A DNA stretch of 64,000 nt, from contig NC_069362.1 of assembly GCF_021730395.1 (NCBI RefSeq), forward strand, positions 43,976,501 to 44,040,500. The letters run 5' to 3'. A program made the translations under genes and the position numbers. Of the stretch, positions 11,423 through 24,194 are shown one piece after another. Each line of letters starts with the position of its first letter. Positions within the stretch are counted from its first letter, which is position 1. This DNA is from Mercenaria mercenaria. Lineage: Eukaryota > Mollusca > Bivalvia > Venerida > Veneridae. The notes under the pieces are model-generated. The model saw only the letters and a list, made by a program, of their open reading frames with translations. It was not told the origin of the DNA and searched no databases.

Positions 11423-11671
11423 TTTGGTTTGGTTTAGCTGGAGTTTAACGCCCCTTTTAACAGTCAGAGTCATATGAGGCGGGCAGTTTACTTAACCATC
11501 GTTCCTGGGAAGGACCAGTACTAGACTCCCATCGTCCGTAAGAAACTACCAACTTTCTCATATAAAGAGACATGGCTGGTAGCGGGGGCTCGAACCCGCG
11601 ACCCTCTATCAGTGAGAGGTTACAGTGATTTGAAGTCAGCGACATTAACCACTCGACCACGGAGGCGGGTC
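11423..11671 (-). mobile_element. tRNA-derived SINE with 12-bp target-site duplication
   Basis: On the minus strand the head resembles a class II (Ser/Leu-like) tRNA with long variable arm: box A CCGTGGTCGAGTGGTTAATG and box B GGGTTCGAGCCC. The body ends in GGGGCGTTAAACTCCAGCTA, a molluscan SINE-type tail. The insertion is flanked by ATTGCAAAATTA at 11411-11422 and 11672-11683, a clean target-site duplication that marks it as relatively young. Confidence 0.85.
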
Positions 11672-11683
11672 ATTGCAAAATTA

Positions 11684-12554
11684 AGTGTCTTAGTAATCGA
11701 TTCTTAGAAAGCCTCTCCGAGTCTACACAGTTAATGTGGTGCAACGTTTTAACGAGGACTCGAAAAACAGCTGGGGTCCTCACAACCCTAGTCTGTTAAG
11801 AAAATTTAGGCCTCACAACGTCACATATACAAACTCATTGCACGCTTAGTGCGAATAATCTTGAGAGCGTGTCTTTTTGAGGGCTCCATAAACTACAAGT
11901 CCTCGGATTGCATATGAGGAGAAATAATTTGAAAACTCGTGAAACGATAGGCCCTGATAATATGTTACACAGTCAAATGTCCGGAATATGGATTTTTTTT
12001 TCAGTAGCAATCTACCTGGGTCAAACTAAGTGGAATCTGTCTAATTCAAACAGCTTATACTAGAGAAATTATTCCGATTAGAGAGATGGGTTTCTATTGT
12101 GCCCTTATTGTATTGTAGGTCCCGACTGAAACGTTCATGTAAGACAGAATTCAAGATTAGAGAAGTTCGGATTACTTGCAACCAGGTTCCGTTAGTAAAG
12201 CGACGAGTTTTTCAAAATGTGTCAATACCGCCCAACTAGCATTACATATGGGACCAATATTTTTTCTTGGCAATCACTAGGCGTCCGGCTTGACCTAGGT
12301 ATCACTTATTTGCAGCAAAGGTTTATGTTCAAAGGACAAGAGTAAGAACCCAAATGATTTTCAGTTTATGCATGCGAAAAATTTGGCAACTGGACTACAT
12401 GTAAAATTCTAGCAGCATTCGGCTTGCATTATCATATTTGATGCAGTCTGCTGAAGTGTCCACAGTCCTCGTAACCATGATTGTCGAGATAATTCTAATT
12501 TCATATGTAACTCTTAAATACGTACTAAGTGAAGTACTAACATGCCAAACACTG
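11684..12554. other. Gene-free stretch
   Basis: No gene, RNA or repeat recognised. Confidence 0.35.
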
Positions 12555-14130
12555 GACAAAAAGGTCATGATGGCACCATATCGCTCACTTGATATCATTG
12601 CACTGAAGAGGAAAAATGGCCAAAAGTTCAAAATCAAGGTTAGTCTTAAGAATTTTGGAAATTAGTAGGCTATGAACAAGAGGGTCATGATGGCCCTATA
12701 TCGTTCACCTGAGTTCATCATGGGTCTATACTGCAAAACAAATCATATACAGGTCTATCTGAAACTTGTGACTTCCCCAGCCCCCTCAGTTGGGTCCTCC
12801 TTTCATCACAGGGCATAATTTGAACAATCTTGGTAGAGGACCAGTGGGCAGTGCTGCATACCAAATATCAAAGGCCTAGGCGTTGTGGTTTCAGATAAAA
12901 AGATTTTATAGTTTTTTTTTCCTATATAAGTCTATGTGAAACTTGTGACCCCACGGTTGGGGCCTCATTTCAACCCAAGGGCATAATTTGAACACTCTTT
13001 GTAGAAGACTACTAGGCAATGCTACATACCAAATATAAAAGGCCTTGGCATAGTAGTTTCGGAGAAGAAGATTTTTACTGTTTTTTACCTATATAAGGCT
13101 ATGTAAAGCTTGTGACCCCCGGGGCGTGGCCATTTTTGACCCCCAGGGACATAATTTGAACAATCTTGGTAGAGGACAAGGAGGCAATGCTGCCTACTAA
13201 ATATCAAAGGCCTAGGCCTTGTGGTTTCAGAGGAGAAGATTTTTAAAGATTTTTTCCTATATTAGTCTATGAAAACTTGTGAACCCCGGGACCCCAGGGG
13301 CATAATTTGAACATTCTTGGTAGAAGACAACTAGGCAATGCTGCATACCAAATATCAAAGGCCTAGGCCTTGTGGTTTCAGAGGAGAAGATTTTTAAAGT
13401 TTTTTTCCTATGTAAGTCTATGAAAACTTGTGAACCCCGGGACCCCAGGAGCATAATTTGAACAATCTTGGTAGAGAACCACTAGGCAATGCTGCATTTC
13501 AAATATCAAAGGCCTAGGCCTTGTGGTTTCTGCACAGTTTCTGTTTTCCGTATATATGCCTAAGTATATTCAAGTAAACCCTGGGACTGGGTCAATTTTC
13601 ACCAGGGAGCCATAATTTCAATAATCTTTGAACTGCTCTATTAGACAATGTTACATGCCAAACATCTAACACTAGGCCTAATGGTTTCTAAGATTTTTTT
13701 AAAGCTTTTCCTATTGGAACCTATGTAAATTCAAGTAACTCCTGCGGCATGGTCTGTTGGCCCAGGTGGCATGACTTGGGACAATTTTGGTAGAGGTTCA
13801 CTAAGCAACACTACATGCCAAGTATCTAAATTCTAGGCCTTGTGGCTTCTGAGAAGATTTTAACTTTTAAATTACCCTATAGAAACCTATGTGAAATAAA
13901 GGGTCCCCGTGGCGGGGCCAATTTTGGGCCAGGGGTCATTTGTTGAACAACCTTGGTACACTTGTCAAATATATAAGCTCTGGGTCTTGTGGTTTTAGAG
14001 ACTTTTAAAGATATTTCTTTGTTGTCATGACATGGAATGGAATTGTTCGAACAAACTTGGTAGAGTTCCATGCAAGAAACATCCCTGCCAAGTTTCATAA
14101 CAACTGGCTAAAGTGGTTTCGAGATGCTGT
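12555..14130. repeat. Diverged tandem array, about 165-175-bp unit
   Basis: Around eight units. Recurring blocks are CTATATAAGTCTATG, AAACTTGTGACCCC, GGGGCATAATTTGAACAATC, TTGGTAGAGGACCACTAGGC and AAATATCAAAGGCCTAGGCC. The array opens with two copies of GGTCATGATGGCCCTATATC (near 12564 and 12686), whose hairpin-like GGTCATGATGGCC tip resembles the known start of this bivalve repeat class. Units become more diverged to the right. Confidence 0.85.
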
Positions 14131-14700
14131 TTAAACAAGAGCTGTCCGTAAGACAGCGCGCTCGACTTTTCTCAGTGCTTGACTCTGAATTAGAGCTTTG
14201 CCAGTAAAAAAGATCCAAGTTAAAAAGGGACATAACTCTGTCAAAATTCAAATGTAGACTTTGATTTTAAATAACTATTTTGAGTTTCAAGTCAAAAGCT
14301 TTAAAAGTAACAGAGATATTTGACTTTATCAAAAATTTTAACAAAAAAAAAATTCTAAGTTAAAAAGGGGCATAATTCTGTCAAAATTCAAATCAGAGTT
14401 ATGGGAATTGTTTCTCCTAGTGTAGACTTTGATGATAAATAAGTATTTTAAGTTTCAAATCAAAAGCTTTGATAGTAACAGAGATATTTGACTTTATCAA
14501 AAACTTTAACCAAAAATTCTAAGTTAAAAAGGGGCATAACTCTGTCAAAATTCAAACCAGAGTTATGGGTGTTGTGTCTCCTGGTGTAGACTTTGATAGT
14601 AAATAATTATTTTGAGTTTCAAGTCAAAAGCTTTAATAGTAACAGAGATATTTGACTTTATTAAAAAATTTAACAAAAATTTCATTGACCTGTTTCTTCA
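14131..14700. repeat. Second array family, about 160-185-bp unit
   Basis: It starts ACAAGAGCTGTCCGTAAGAC and has about three units with AAAAAGGGGCATAACTCTGT, CAAAATTCAAACCAGAGTTA, GGTGTAGACTTTGAT and AACAGAGATATTTGACTTTA. It runs directly into the truncated B-box gene copy, so the Lys/Ile-rich N-terminus of the frame starting at 14612 is repeat-derived, not gene. Confidence 0.8.
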
Positions 14701-14716
14701 ATGTCTCTTCTACTAT

Positions 14717-15632
14717 AAGTTGCCACCACTTCCTATTTCTGCATGCGTTCCAGGAAAGCTCACATTGAAAAACACCCTGCCTGAAGCTAAGAAATCTGTT
14801 ACACTTGTAGAACCAATTGTTAAGTTAACAAAATTAACCTCCATTGATCTGGAGAAGACTGGAGATGATGTCAAGAAACCGTTATACACAGGATTGGATT
14901 TCATACCGGATGGTAGACTGGTTGCCGTGGATAATCAAAACATGAAATGCTTGATTTACAACGAGAAACTTGAGAAAGTAGGATCATATAACTTATCATA
15001 TATGCCACAGAGTGTTGTTGCTGTATCTGAGGAGGAAGTGGCGATAACAAGTGGTCATAACAAAATAGACTTTCTGCATGTCAGTAAATCAAATGTAATA
15101 ACTTCGATCAGGACATGTAAAGTTTGGAAACAGTATGACTCTATATGTATGAAAGACAAGAGAAATTTTAGGGTTGGAACTATCGATGATACAAGACCTG
15201 TTCGTATTGTATCAATGTCAGGAGAAGAGAAAGATTTCAGCGTCAGTTTTCCAAAAAAAGAAATATTCTTTACGCACTAGTGCGTGCAACTACATAAAGA
15301 CTACTGAGATGATGATACTAACCGATTGGTACGAGGATACTGTTTATATATATGACGTCCCGACCAGCACCAGAGTCGTTGTCAAGGACGACCAGATCAA
15401 GGAACCACGTGGTGTTTCAGTAGGTCCATCCGACTGTATCCTGGTTTGCAATAAAGGAAACAATTCAATTGTACAGATGTCTCAAACAGGTCGGATCCTA
15501 TCATCACACAAGTTAGATATGGGATGTCCATACAGAGTCTGTTTTTCAAAGGATCAATCCATCCTTGCTGTTACAAACAGCTATGAGGATAAAATGAAGT
15601 TACAGGTTTTTAAATCTACAGGCTCTATGTGA
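14717..15632 (+). pseudogene. 5'-truncated copy of the B-box gene at 44.2-46.0 kb (C-terminal propeller part)
   Basis: The reading frame from LPPLPISACVPGKLTL onwards matches the C-terminal half of the B-box protein at 45114-46031 almost continuously, ending in the same SM-stop. The B-boxes and coiled coil are absent: homology begins abruptly at 14717 after repeat DNA. A single extra A in the run at 15253-15259 (SFPKKEIFFTH against SFPEKKYSLR in the partner) shifts the frame about two thirds through, so translation would have to change frame near 15260. Truncation plus frameshift make a non-functional duplicate the best reading. The sequence just before 14717 is pyrimidine-rich and ends in TATAAG, so use as a downstream exon cannot be fully excluded. 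Confidence 0.8.
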
Positions 15633-16097
15633 TTTTACTATTGTTATCATTTAGTAAACAGAAGTATAAATTAAACATATTCAATTTTGATAGAAAAACT
15701 TTTTGATGTAAGATTCATGTATTATTTTCAATATCTAAAACCTTAATTACTAACACTCAACTAGCACTTTACAAACACCACAAGTTACTGTTTATCGTTT
15801 AAGAAGTTAGATATGGGATGTCCATACAGAGTCTGTTTTTCAAAGGATCAATCCATCCTTGCTGTTACAAACAGCTATGAGGATAAAATGAAGTTACAGG
15901 TTTTTAAATCTACAGGCTCTATGTGATTTTACTATTGTTATCATTTAGTAAACAGAAGTATAAATTAAACATATTCAATTTTGATAGAAAAACTTTTTGA
16001 TGTAAGATTCATGTATTATTTTCAATATCTAAAACCTTAATTACTAACACTCACCTAGCACTTTACAAACACCACAAGTTACTGTTTATCGTTTAAG
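15510..16097. repeat. 294-bp direct tandem duplication
   Basis: 15510-15803 and 15804-16097 are near-identical: the last ~120 bases of the pseudogene's coding part plus its 3' flank. The partner region at 45.9-46.2 kb has it once, so the duplication happened in this copy only and recently. Confidence 0.9.
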
Positions 16098-16964
16098 AAT
16101 ATATAAGCCCCAAACGCATTGCTTAAAATGTGAATTTTTATAGTATCCCTGTAAACATGTTATTACCATGTTTTTGTGTATACACAGTTCTGTACAGTAC
16201 ACACCTAAAACATGTATAGCTTATCGCAGTTTAAATGTGAACTACAACTAAACAACTGGGCAGTTTATATATAATTTATATATTTAATAAATTTTAATTT
16301 TATTTATTGGGGACTTTCTACCTTTAAAGTAATATAGAAATAAACTAGTTGTATGAAAGATGTTTGTATCAAAAGCTCTATACTTGTTTGCAATGTTTAT
16401 TTGATTGAGTAGTTATTAAAAGAACAGACAGTGTGACATTGTTTATATATTATTTTTGTTTACCATATTAAAGTCATCTATATTGCCTAAATGAATATTC
16501 GAAACTGTGTAAATGCATAACTGGAAAATAGTTTGCGGACAACCTCTCCAAAAATGAAACATGCTTGTTGTACAATCAAACTTATGGACGATCAACCCGG
16601 AGGTTGAAAGCTCAAGCCTCACTAATATTATAAACATATCTATGGCACCGCTTTTTTTCAGGAACGGATTCGGGGATGGATCGAAACTTTCAACCACACC
16701 AAACTAAAACACGGCATCAAAAATTGAACTTGTGCAAAAGACCACTCTCGTATATAGGCCACTACTTTAAAATCTGGATATAAAGGCCAAAATATGAATT
16801 CTTTTACAACTGCGTTGATAGACAGCATGTCGTTTTTCTAGGATGGGCTAACGTTGGATACTATTTTAGGTTGTTTTTTTCTTTCATGATAGTTTCATTA
16901 TTCCGAGACGGGCTTTTAATGGTATGGCGCATGAAAAGGAAAAAATAAACGTCTTTGTGAAGTA

Positions 16965-17165
16965 AGCAGAATAGCAGAATAGCAGAACAGCTGAAGAACT
17001 CCAGCAGAATAACAGAATAGCAAAATAACTCCAGCAGAGCAGAATAGCTATTCTGCATTTCTGCTGGAGTTATTCTGCTTAACTGCTGGAGTTATTCTGC
17101 TATTCTGCTATTCAGCTGGAGTTATTCTGCTGTTCTGCTATTCTGCTGGAGCTATACTGCTATTC
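16965..17165. repeat. Palindrome of AGCAGAATA-type microsatellite
   Basis: The left arm consists of GCAGAATAGC/CTCCAGCAGAATAAC units and the right arm of the reverse complement (GTTATTCTGCTGGAG). The centre is GCAGAATAGCTATTCTGC at about 17039-17056. The partner duplicon near 47.1-47.18 kb has only the left arm. Confidence 0.8.
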
Positions 17166-17214
17166 TGAAATCCTGCTAACTTTGCACAGACCAATAAACA
17201 TAAATTAACAGCGA

Positions 17215-20200
17215 AACATACAGCCAATACACGTGTTGCGTCAGCCGGGATTGATCATAATGCGGTAAAACCTAAAGCTATAACTTACCTTACGTCATCC
17301 AGGAGTGAATGATACAAAGAGCGTAAAATCTACAGCTGTCGAGTGTGTTTTACGTCATCTAGAACTGAACGATAGGCGGTAAAAGCCTATACCGACCACA
17401 TGCTTTACGTCACAAAAGACTGGTAGACAGGCGGTAAAACCTACAGCCATAACATGACTTACGTCACCGCGGACTGATAGACAGGCGGTAAAACCTACAA
17501 CCATCACATGCTTTACTTTACCGCGGACTTGTAGCAGGTGGAAAAACCTACAACCACCACATGCTTTAAGTCACCAATGACTCGTAGACAGACAGTAAAA
17601 CCTAAAGCCACCACATGCTTTACGGCACCGATGACTGGTAGACAGGAGGTAAAACCTACAGCCACCACATGCGTTACGTCACCGCGGACTGGTAGAAGGC
17701 AGTAAAATCTACAACCATCACGTGTTTTACGACAACGAGGACTAGTAGACAGGCAGTAAAACCTACAGCCATTATATGCTTAACGTCACCGCGGACTGGT
17801 AGACAGGCGGTAAAACCTACAGTCATCATATGCCTTACGTCACCGCGGACTGGTAGACAGGCGATAAAACCTAAAACCACCACATGCTTGAAGCCACCGC
17901 GGACTGGTAGACAGGCGGTTAAACCTACAACCACTACATGCCTTACGTCACCCCGGACTGGTAGAATGGCGGTAAGTCCTACAGCCATCACATGCTTTAC
18001 GACAACGAGGACTAGTAGACAGGCAGTAAAACCTACAGTCATCACATGCTTTACGTCACATCAGACTGGTAGACAGGCGGAAAAACCTACAACCATCACA
18101 TACTTTACGTCACCGCGGACTGGTAAACAGGCGGTAAAACCTACAGTCATCACATGCCTTACGTCACCCCGGACTGGTAGACAGGCGTTAAAACTTACAA
18201 CCACTACATGCTTGAAGACACCGCGGACTGGTAGACAGGCGGTAAAACCTATAACCATTACATGCTTTAAGTCTCCAATGACTAGAAGACAGGCGGTGAA
18301 ACCTACAATCACCACATGCTTTACGTCTCCGCGGACTGGTATACAGGCGGTAAAACCTACAACCATCTACAAACACCACACGCTTTACGTCACCGCGGAC
18401 TGGTAGGCAGGTAGTAAAACCTACAACAGTCACATGCTTTAAGTCACCGCGGACTGGTAGACAGGCGGTAAAACCTACAGCCATCACATGCTTTACGTCA
18501 CCGTGGACTGGTAGACAGGCGGTAAAACCTACAGCCACCACATGCGTTACGTCACCGCGGACTGGTAGAAGGCAGTAAAACCTACAACTATCACGTGCTT
18601 TACGACAACGAGGACTAGTAGACAGGCAGTCAAACCTACAGCCATTATATGCTTAACGTCACCGCGGACTGGTAGACAGGCGGTAAAACCTACAGTCATC
18701 ATATGCCTTACGTCACCGCGGATTGGTAGACAGGCGATAAAACCTACAACCACCACATGCTTGAAGCCGCCGCGGACTGGTAGACAGGCGGTTAAACCTA
18801 CAACCACCACATGCCTTACGTCACCCCGGACTGGTAGAATGGCAGTAAGTCCTACAGCCATCACTTGCTTTACGACAACGAGGACTAGTAGACAGGCAGT
18901 AAAACCTACAGCCATCACATGCTTTACGTCACAGCAGACTGGTAGACAGGCGGAAAAACCTACAACAATCACATACTTTACGTCACCGCGGACTGGTAAA
19001 CAGGCGGTAAAACCTACAGTCATCACATGCCTTACGTCACCTCGGACTGGCAGACAGGCGTTAAAACCTACAACCACTACATGCTTGAAGACACCGCGGA
19101 CTGGTAGACAGGCGGTAAAACCTACAACCATTACATGCTTTAAGTCTCCAATGACTGGTAGACAGTCGGTAAAACCTACAATCACCACATGCTTTACGTC
19201 TCCGCGGACTGGTATACAGGCGGTAAAACCTACAACCATCTACAACCATCACACGCTTTACCTCACCGCGGACGGGTAGGCAGGTAGTAAAACCTACAAC
19301 AATCACATGCTTTAAGTCACCGCGGACTGGTAGACAGGCGGTAAAACCTACAACCATCACATGCTTTACGTCACCGTGGTCTGGTAGACAGGCGGTAAAA
19401 CCTACAGCCATCACATGCTTTACGCCACCGCAGACTGGTAGACAGGCGGAAAAAACCTACAACCATCACATGCTTTAAGTCACTATTGACTTATAGACAG
19501 GCGGTAAAACCTACAGTCATCACCTGCCTTACGTCATCGCGGACTGGTAGACAGGCGGTAAAACCTACAACCATCACATGCTTTACGTCACCGCGGACTG
19601 GTAGACAGGCAGTAAAACCTACAACCGTCACATGCTTTAAGTCACCAATGACTGGTGGACAGGTGTTAAAACCGACAGCCATCACATGCTTTACGTCACC
19701 GCGGACTGGTAGACAGGCGGTAAAACCTACAACCATCACATGCTTTATGTCACCAATGACTGATAGACAGGCGGTGAAACCTACAGCCACCACATGCTTT
19801 ACGTCACCCAGTACTGGTAGACAGGCGGTAAAACCTACAACCATCACATGCTTTACATCACAGATGATTGGTAGACAGGCGGTAAAACCTACAGCCACCA
19901 CATGCTTTACGACACCGATGATTTGAAGATAGACAGTAAAACCTATAGCCATCACATGCTTTACATCGCCCAGAATGGTAGACAGGCGGCAATACCTATA
20001 GCGATAACATGCTTTACGTCAGCTAGGAGTGATGGACAGCAGTAAAACAAACAGCCACCACATGCTTTACGTCACCGAGGACTGGTAGTTGGTGGTAAAA
20101 CCTACAGCCGCGGCATGATTTACGTCACCCAGACTCCAAGGACTGATGGACAGGCGGTAAAACCTACAGCCACCACATGCTTTACGTAAGCTGGGACTGA

Positions 20201-20500
20201 TGGACAAGCGGCAAAACCTACAGCTACCACATGCTATACCTCAACCAGGACAGGCAGAAAGCTGTATTACATACAATCACCACATGCTTTACGTCATCGA
20301 AGACTGGTAAACAGGCGGTAAAACCTACAGAGACCTCGTGCTTTACGTCATCAATGACTGGTAGACAGGCGGTAAAATTACAGCCGCCACGTGCTTTACG
20401 TCACAGAGGACTAGTAGACATGCGATAGATTCTAGCGCCGTCATGTTCTTTATGTCAGCCATGACTGATAAACTAGCGTGTAAAACTACAGTCGCGTACG
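17215..20500. repeat. 54-bp minisatellite, about 60 units
   Basis: The unit reads approximately CATGCTTTACGTCACCGCGG / ACTGGTAGACAGGCGGTAAA / ACCTACAACCATCA (54 bp, 18 codons). Because 54 is divisible by 3, all frames without a stop remain open over long stretches on both strands (18-residue periodicities such as KPTTITCFTSPRTGRQAV and its antisense), which creates spurious ORFs up to 230 codons. Edge units are more diverged than central ones. No start context, promoter or non-repeat coding sequence adjoins, so I do not call a gene. Confidence 0.93.
17668..19413. repeat. 873-bp higher-order repeat inside the minisatellite
   Basis: 17668-18540 and 18541-19413 are near-identical blocks of about 16 units each. 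They share idiosyncratic variants (e.g. GGTAGAAGGCAGTAAAA, GACAACGAGGACTAGTAGAC) at the same positions, so the block was duplicated as a whole. Confidence 0.85.
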
Positions 20501-23500
20501 TAAACTAAGGGAGAAGATTATGATTTTAACTTTTGATCAGGGATTCCCGAAGCTGTATACTACTTTTATCGGGATATTGTCTATCCTTTGTCTATTTTGT
20601 TGAGTATATATGTATTATTTTTCTTTATCAAATATCAGCAAAATAGCTTCATTACGCCAAAAGCCAACAGAGGTGCAGACCGGAAAGGGTTTACGATGTT
20701 GCTTAGAAATAAAAGTAGTTTTGAAATACGTTTTTTAGTTGAATAATATTTTGTTATACATGATATTGTATCTTATACACACCCATGAATACACACAGAA
20801 TATTTGTTTGATTTCAGTATGATATCGAAATATTTTGACATCGATAAGGGAGAAAACTCAATATTTCCACTTGAAGATACATAACATGTGTACTGACAAA
20901 AAAAAAACAACAACAAAAAAACAGAAAGAAAATACAAAACGATACGTCATGGCAAAATTCGGATGTGTGGTTGAGCCTGAATTCTTCTTATACATTTATA
21001 ACGTTATCTAGGGAACTCTCCTGACATATGTTTGAGAAAATATTCGAAATTTTCTTACTTCTCAGTGAGATATATTCCATATTCACTCAAAACAAACAAA
21101 TATCCTCTATATATAGAAGAAAGATCACTCTGCATATTATAAAGCTCTAAGTATCAAAAGTGTCTGAACACTTATCTCTCTTGCACCATACTTGTCCTCA
21201 GCACGGCAATTATAGTCAAAACTTGAAGAAACGTCTTCTGATGTCATGCATTACTATTAATATACTAATTTTATGGCTTACCAGCAAATAGTAAAACTAT
21301 TTATGCTTCGAACTTCTGAATTTCTGATAGTGTATACTGTATGTAACACATTCATAGTCCAGATAAAAGCTATGCGCGGCTGAGGCATGCCAAATTTTGT
21401 GACTCCAAAAGCGGAGCATTCTGGTAATAGCGCTGGACTGGTTACGTCACGTTATCAACTGGAAAACGTGCATTTTCCTGAAGTTGCTCGTGGAAGAGCG
21501 TGTGTTGTAACAAGACATTAAATCACTGTATTAATTAAATACTTCAAATTGCCACAGTGTGTTTACAACCTCGATATTAAAAACAATGAGTTGTTTAGAA
21601 TGTGCTTGAATTACATATTTCGTTAAATGTTATTTTTATATGTGAAGAATGAGATATAACTCAATTCAGAATTAAATGTAATCTCGTGTGCGTTATAAGG
21701 CGTATATTAACCACATTAAGATGTCTTGAAAACCCGTGAATTGCCCTATTTCTACGATTTTAACGTGTTATTAACGAGGCACCACTAAATAACTGTATTC
21801 TTTTGTATTTCCATGATGGTAATTATACATGCTTTGCATGAAGAAAATGAGAAATAACAAGTATCTAGTTACAAATTGACAGTGACATATATTAGGCCAA
21901 GACAATGTGTGTAATGTCTTAACATTTTATTGAACAACTATAGCAATATGTACAGAAATCAGTGTATTTAGATGAATTTCAATCACATTTTGTTTCTACA
22001 ATGTAAGATAGTTATTCATCTATATTTTTGAAACTTTGCTAAAAAGAGATTGACTGAATAAGTTTGCAAATAATGTTGTTAAAACACATTTATTCAGGAA
22101 AGGCCTAAATTGTTCACCTGAAAACTTGTAGTATAGCTGTATATTACCTGTATTTTAAGCATGATTTTCATGAAGTTTTTATGGGTGAAAAAAGTAGGTC
22201 ACTAGGTCGTGGTGGGTCTTTAAGAATAACTATCTACATCTTGACGATATCCATCAAATATTTCGTGTATTTTTGTGGGTTTCTTTTCCAGCATGCCGCT
22301 TTAACCTTGGAAGCTTTGACGTAATAATTGAGAAGTACGAACTGATGTTTTTGCATAATGATACACAGTTTCAGTCTGTTTTTGTCTGATAGGAATTAAA
22401 ATCAAAAATGATATATAGAATATCGCAGACTTACATGTTAGTAAAATCATAACTCGTAACATTTCGTAGCATAAAACTGTTCCCTGATTTCTCTATATAT
22501 TGGACAAAACATAGAGGATATTTGTTTGTTTCAATGTAAGGTGCAATATATTTGACCGAGTGGATACCATTACGCACCATATGCAATATTTTCATGTATT
22601 CTTTTTTAAATGTAAATAATGGTGTTCACGCGTTAGCTATATTACGATCCTACATGTAAAACAAACAAATGTTCATTGTACTTTCATTTATAGACTACAT
22701 TTACCCATTTCTTAATTTCATACCAGTGAAAAATACATTAAAATTTTGATATTTTTACTATGAAAATACCAAATATATTAAATTTTCCCTTTAATCGATA
22801 ACTCACTGAAAATCATGCAAGAAAGTATATGTATTTCTCTGACTGCATCAGTGTTAACATGAAAGAAGATTATATTATTAAATCAGTATGGCATTATTAG
22901 ATAAGCGTTTTATCACATGACATCCAAAAGAAATGTTTGAACCTTTTTTTAACGTTTGATCATTTAAATGTTCTAAATAGGAAGAGATAGCATGGAAAGC
23001 AAATAAATTAATGAACTTTTTCTAAAATTCTACTTCAAACTTCAAGTTATTGTCAACTAAACGATCTTACTTAGTCAATGAATACTGATACCACTGATTT
23101 TTATATCAGAAATAAATATTATGCCGTCGTTTCTGTTCAGCGAACAAACTTAAATCCCTGTATTGATGCTGAATAGTGCATGCCCAGCTTTTATTATATT
23201 TGACTGGCTTATCATAGTAGGTTGTCCCCCTTGAAAATTATCCGATAATCAATATTGGTTTCCCTATTGATATTACTTTGAGCAAAAGATTATATAGGAA
23301 ATTTATTTCTAATGATTAATTTCAAATATGTCTTTTGGTTTGTAAATATTTTACCAGATATGACAGTAAAATTCAGTTTCTTCTCTTCAATTTAATGTCA
23401 AAATATTTATTCTAACTGAACATCTTCTTGCTTCCAAGTTTGTTTTAAAAGTATCACCGTCGCTTATATTGAACATATAGTGAAAAACAGTAAACTTTTC

Positions 23501-23980
23501 AATTTCTTATACCTTAGAGGCAAATAATTAATATTTTCCAAAGCATGACAATTTATTATCACATATGTAGGTATTCTTGACTTTATAAACAATACAATAA
23601 TATAATTTTAAGTGTAATAGGGTAAAGGCTTCTTGCTTCCATTTTACTTCAAAGTGTATCCAGAAATAAAAAAAAACTTGTGGATTTCTTAAAGGTCTGA
23701 TGTAACTTAAACCGTTTTAATTTACGGAACTAAATATACCAACATCTGACGTGCAATTCAATATAGTCTTTTGAAACAATAACGTTCATAATTGTCTAAT
23801 TAGTCAAAACTAGAAAAAAAATTAAAAGAACAGAATAGAACACAGTTTTGATTTTTTACCAAACTGTTTATGAGAACAATACGAATCAACATAAATTACA
23901 ATTCCGACTGAAAACTAAATCTCTTTGGAATATTGAAACAGTGTAATTTGCAAGTTAGGCGTTCATTGAAAGCTTGGGTG
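20501..23980. other. Gene-free AT-rich region
   Basis: No coding exon or RNA gene could be supported. The only structure noticed is the inverted repeat pair at 21060-21120 and 22490-22570. Confidence 0.4.
21060..22570. mobile_element. Possible inverted-repeat element, ~1.5 kb
   Basis: AAACAAACAAATATCCTCTA near 21099-21118 is matched in inverse by TAGAGGATATTTGTTTGTTT near 22512-22531, with weaker complementarity extending ~40 bp outwards (ATATATT-type ends). No ORF inside. Boundaries uncertain. Confidence 0.45.
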
Positions 23981-23984
23981 TGTG

Positions 23985-24012
23985 TGGGGGAGGGGGGGGG
24001 GGGGGGGGGGGG
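23985..24012. repeat. Poly-G tract
   Basis: A run of about 25 G with one early A, followed by (GA)n. G-quadruplex-forming potential is evident; length may be affected by sequencing. Confidence 0.9.
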
Positions 24013-24194
24013 AGAGAGAGAATGTGTAAATTTATTTAAATAAAAGACACAGCATGGTTTCCACGATGTGCAAAGAAAGGGTGAAATTAACAGACGCGCA
24101 ATATCATGTCTATTTTAGAAATGAAATCCAAGCTTGAAAAAAAAGGGCATGCTTTCCATGAGTTTGCACGGTAGGGTTATCTCTTTAGAACGAC

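Larger units (their letters stand above)
14717..17046 (+). repeat. Segmental duplication, left copy (partner 45114-47183)
   Basis: The two ~2-kb blocks share coding and long non-coding 3' sequence in the same order and orientation, about 30 kb apart. Shared landmarks: TTTAGTAAACAGAAGTATAA, TGGGGACTTTCTACCTTT, CGGACAACCTCTCCAAAAAT and CTCCAGCAGAGCAGAATA. Homology stops at 17046 / 47183. In this copy the boundary is the centre of a palindrome. Confidence 0.88.

Noticed and set aside
12395-12665. Overlapping 75-80-codon ORFs on both strands
   Set aside because: Located at the entry of the array repeat (GGTCATGATGGC...); no conserved motif.
17674-19955. Long ORFs on both strands over the minisatellite (up to 230 codons, 18-residue repeats)
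   Set aside because: They arise because the 54-bp unit is a multiple of three and lacks stops in several frames. No start context, flanking unique coding sequence or single preferred strand.
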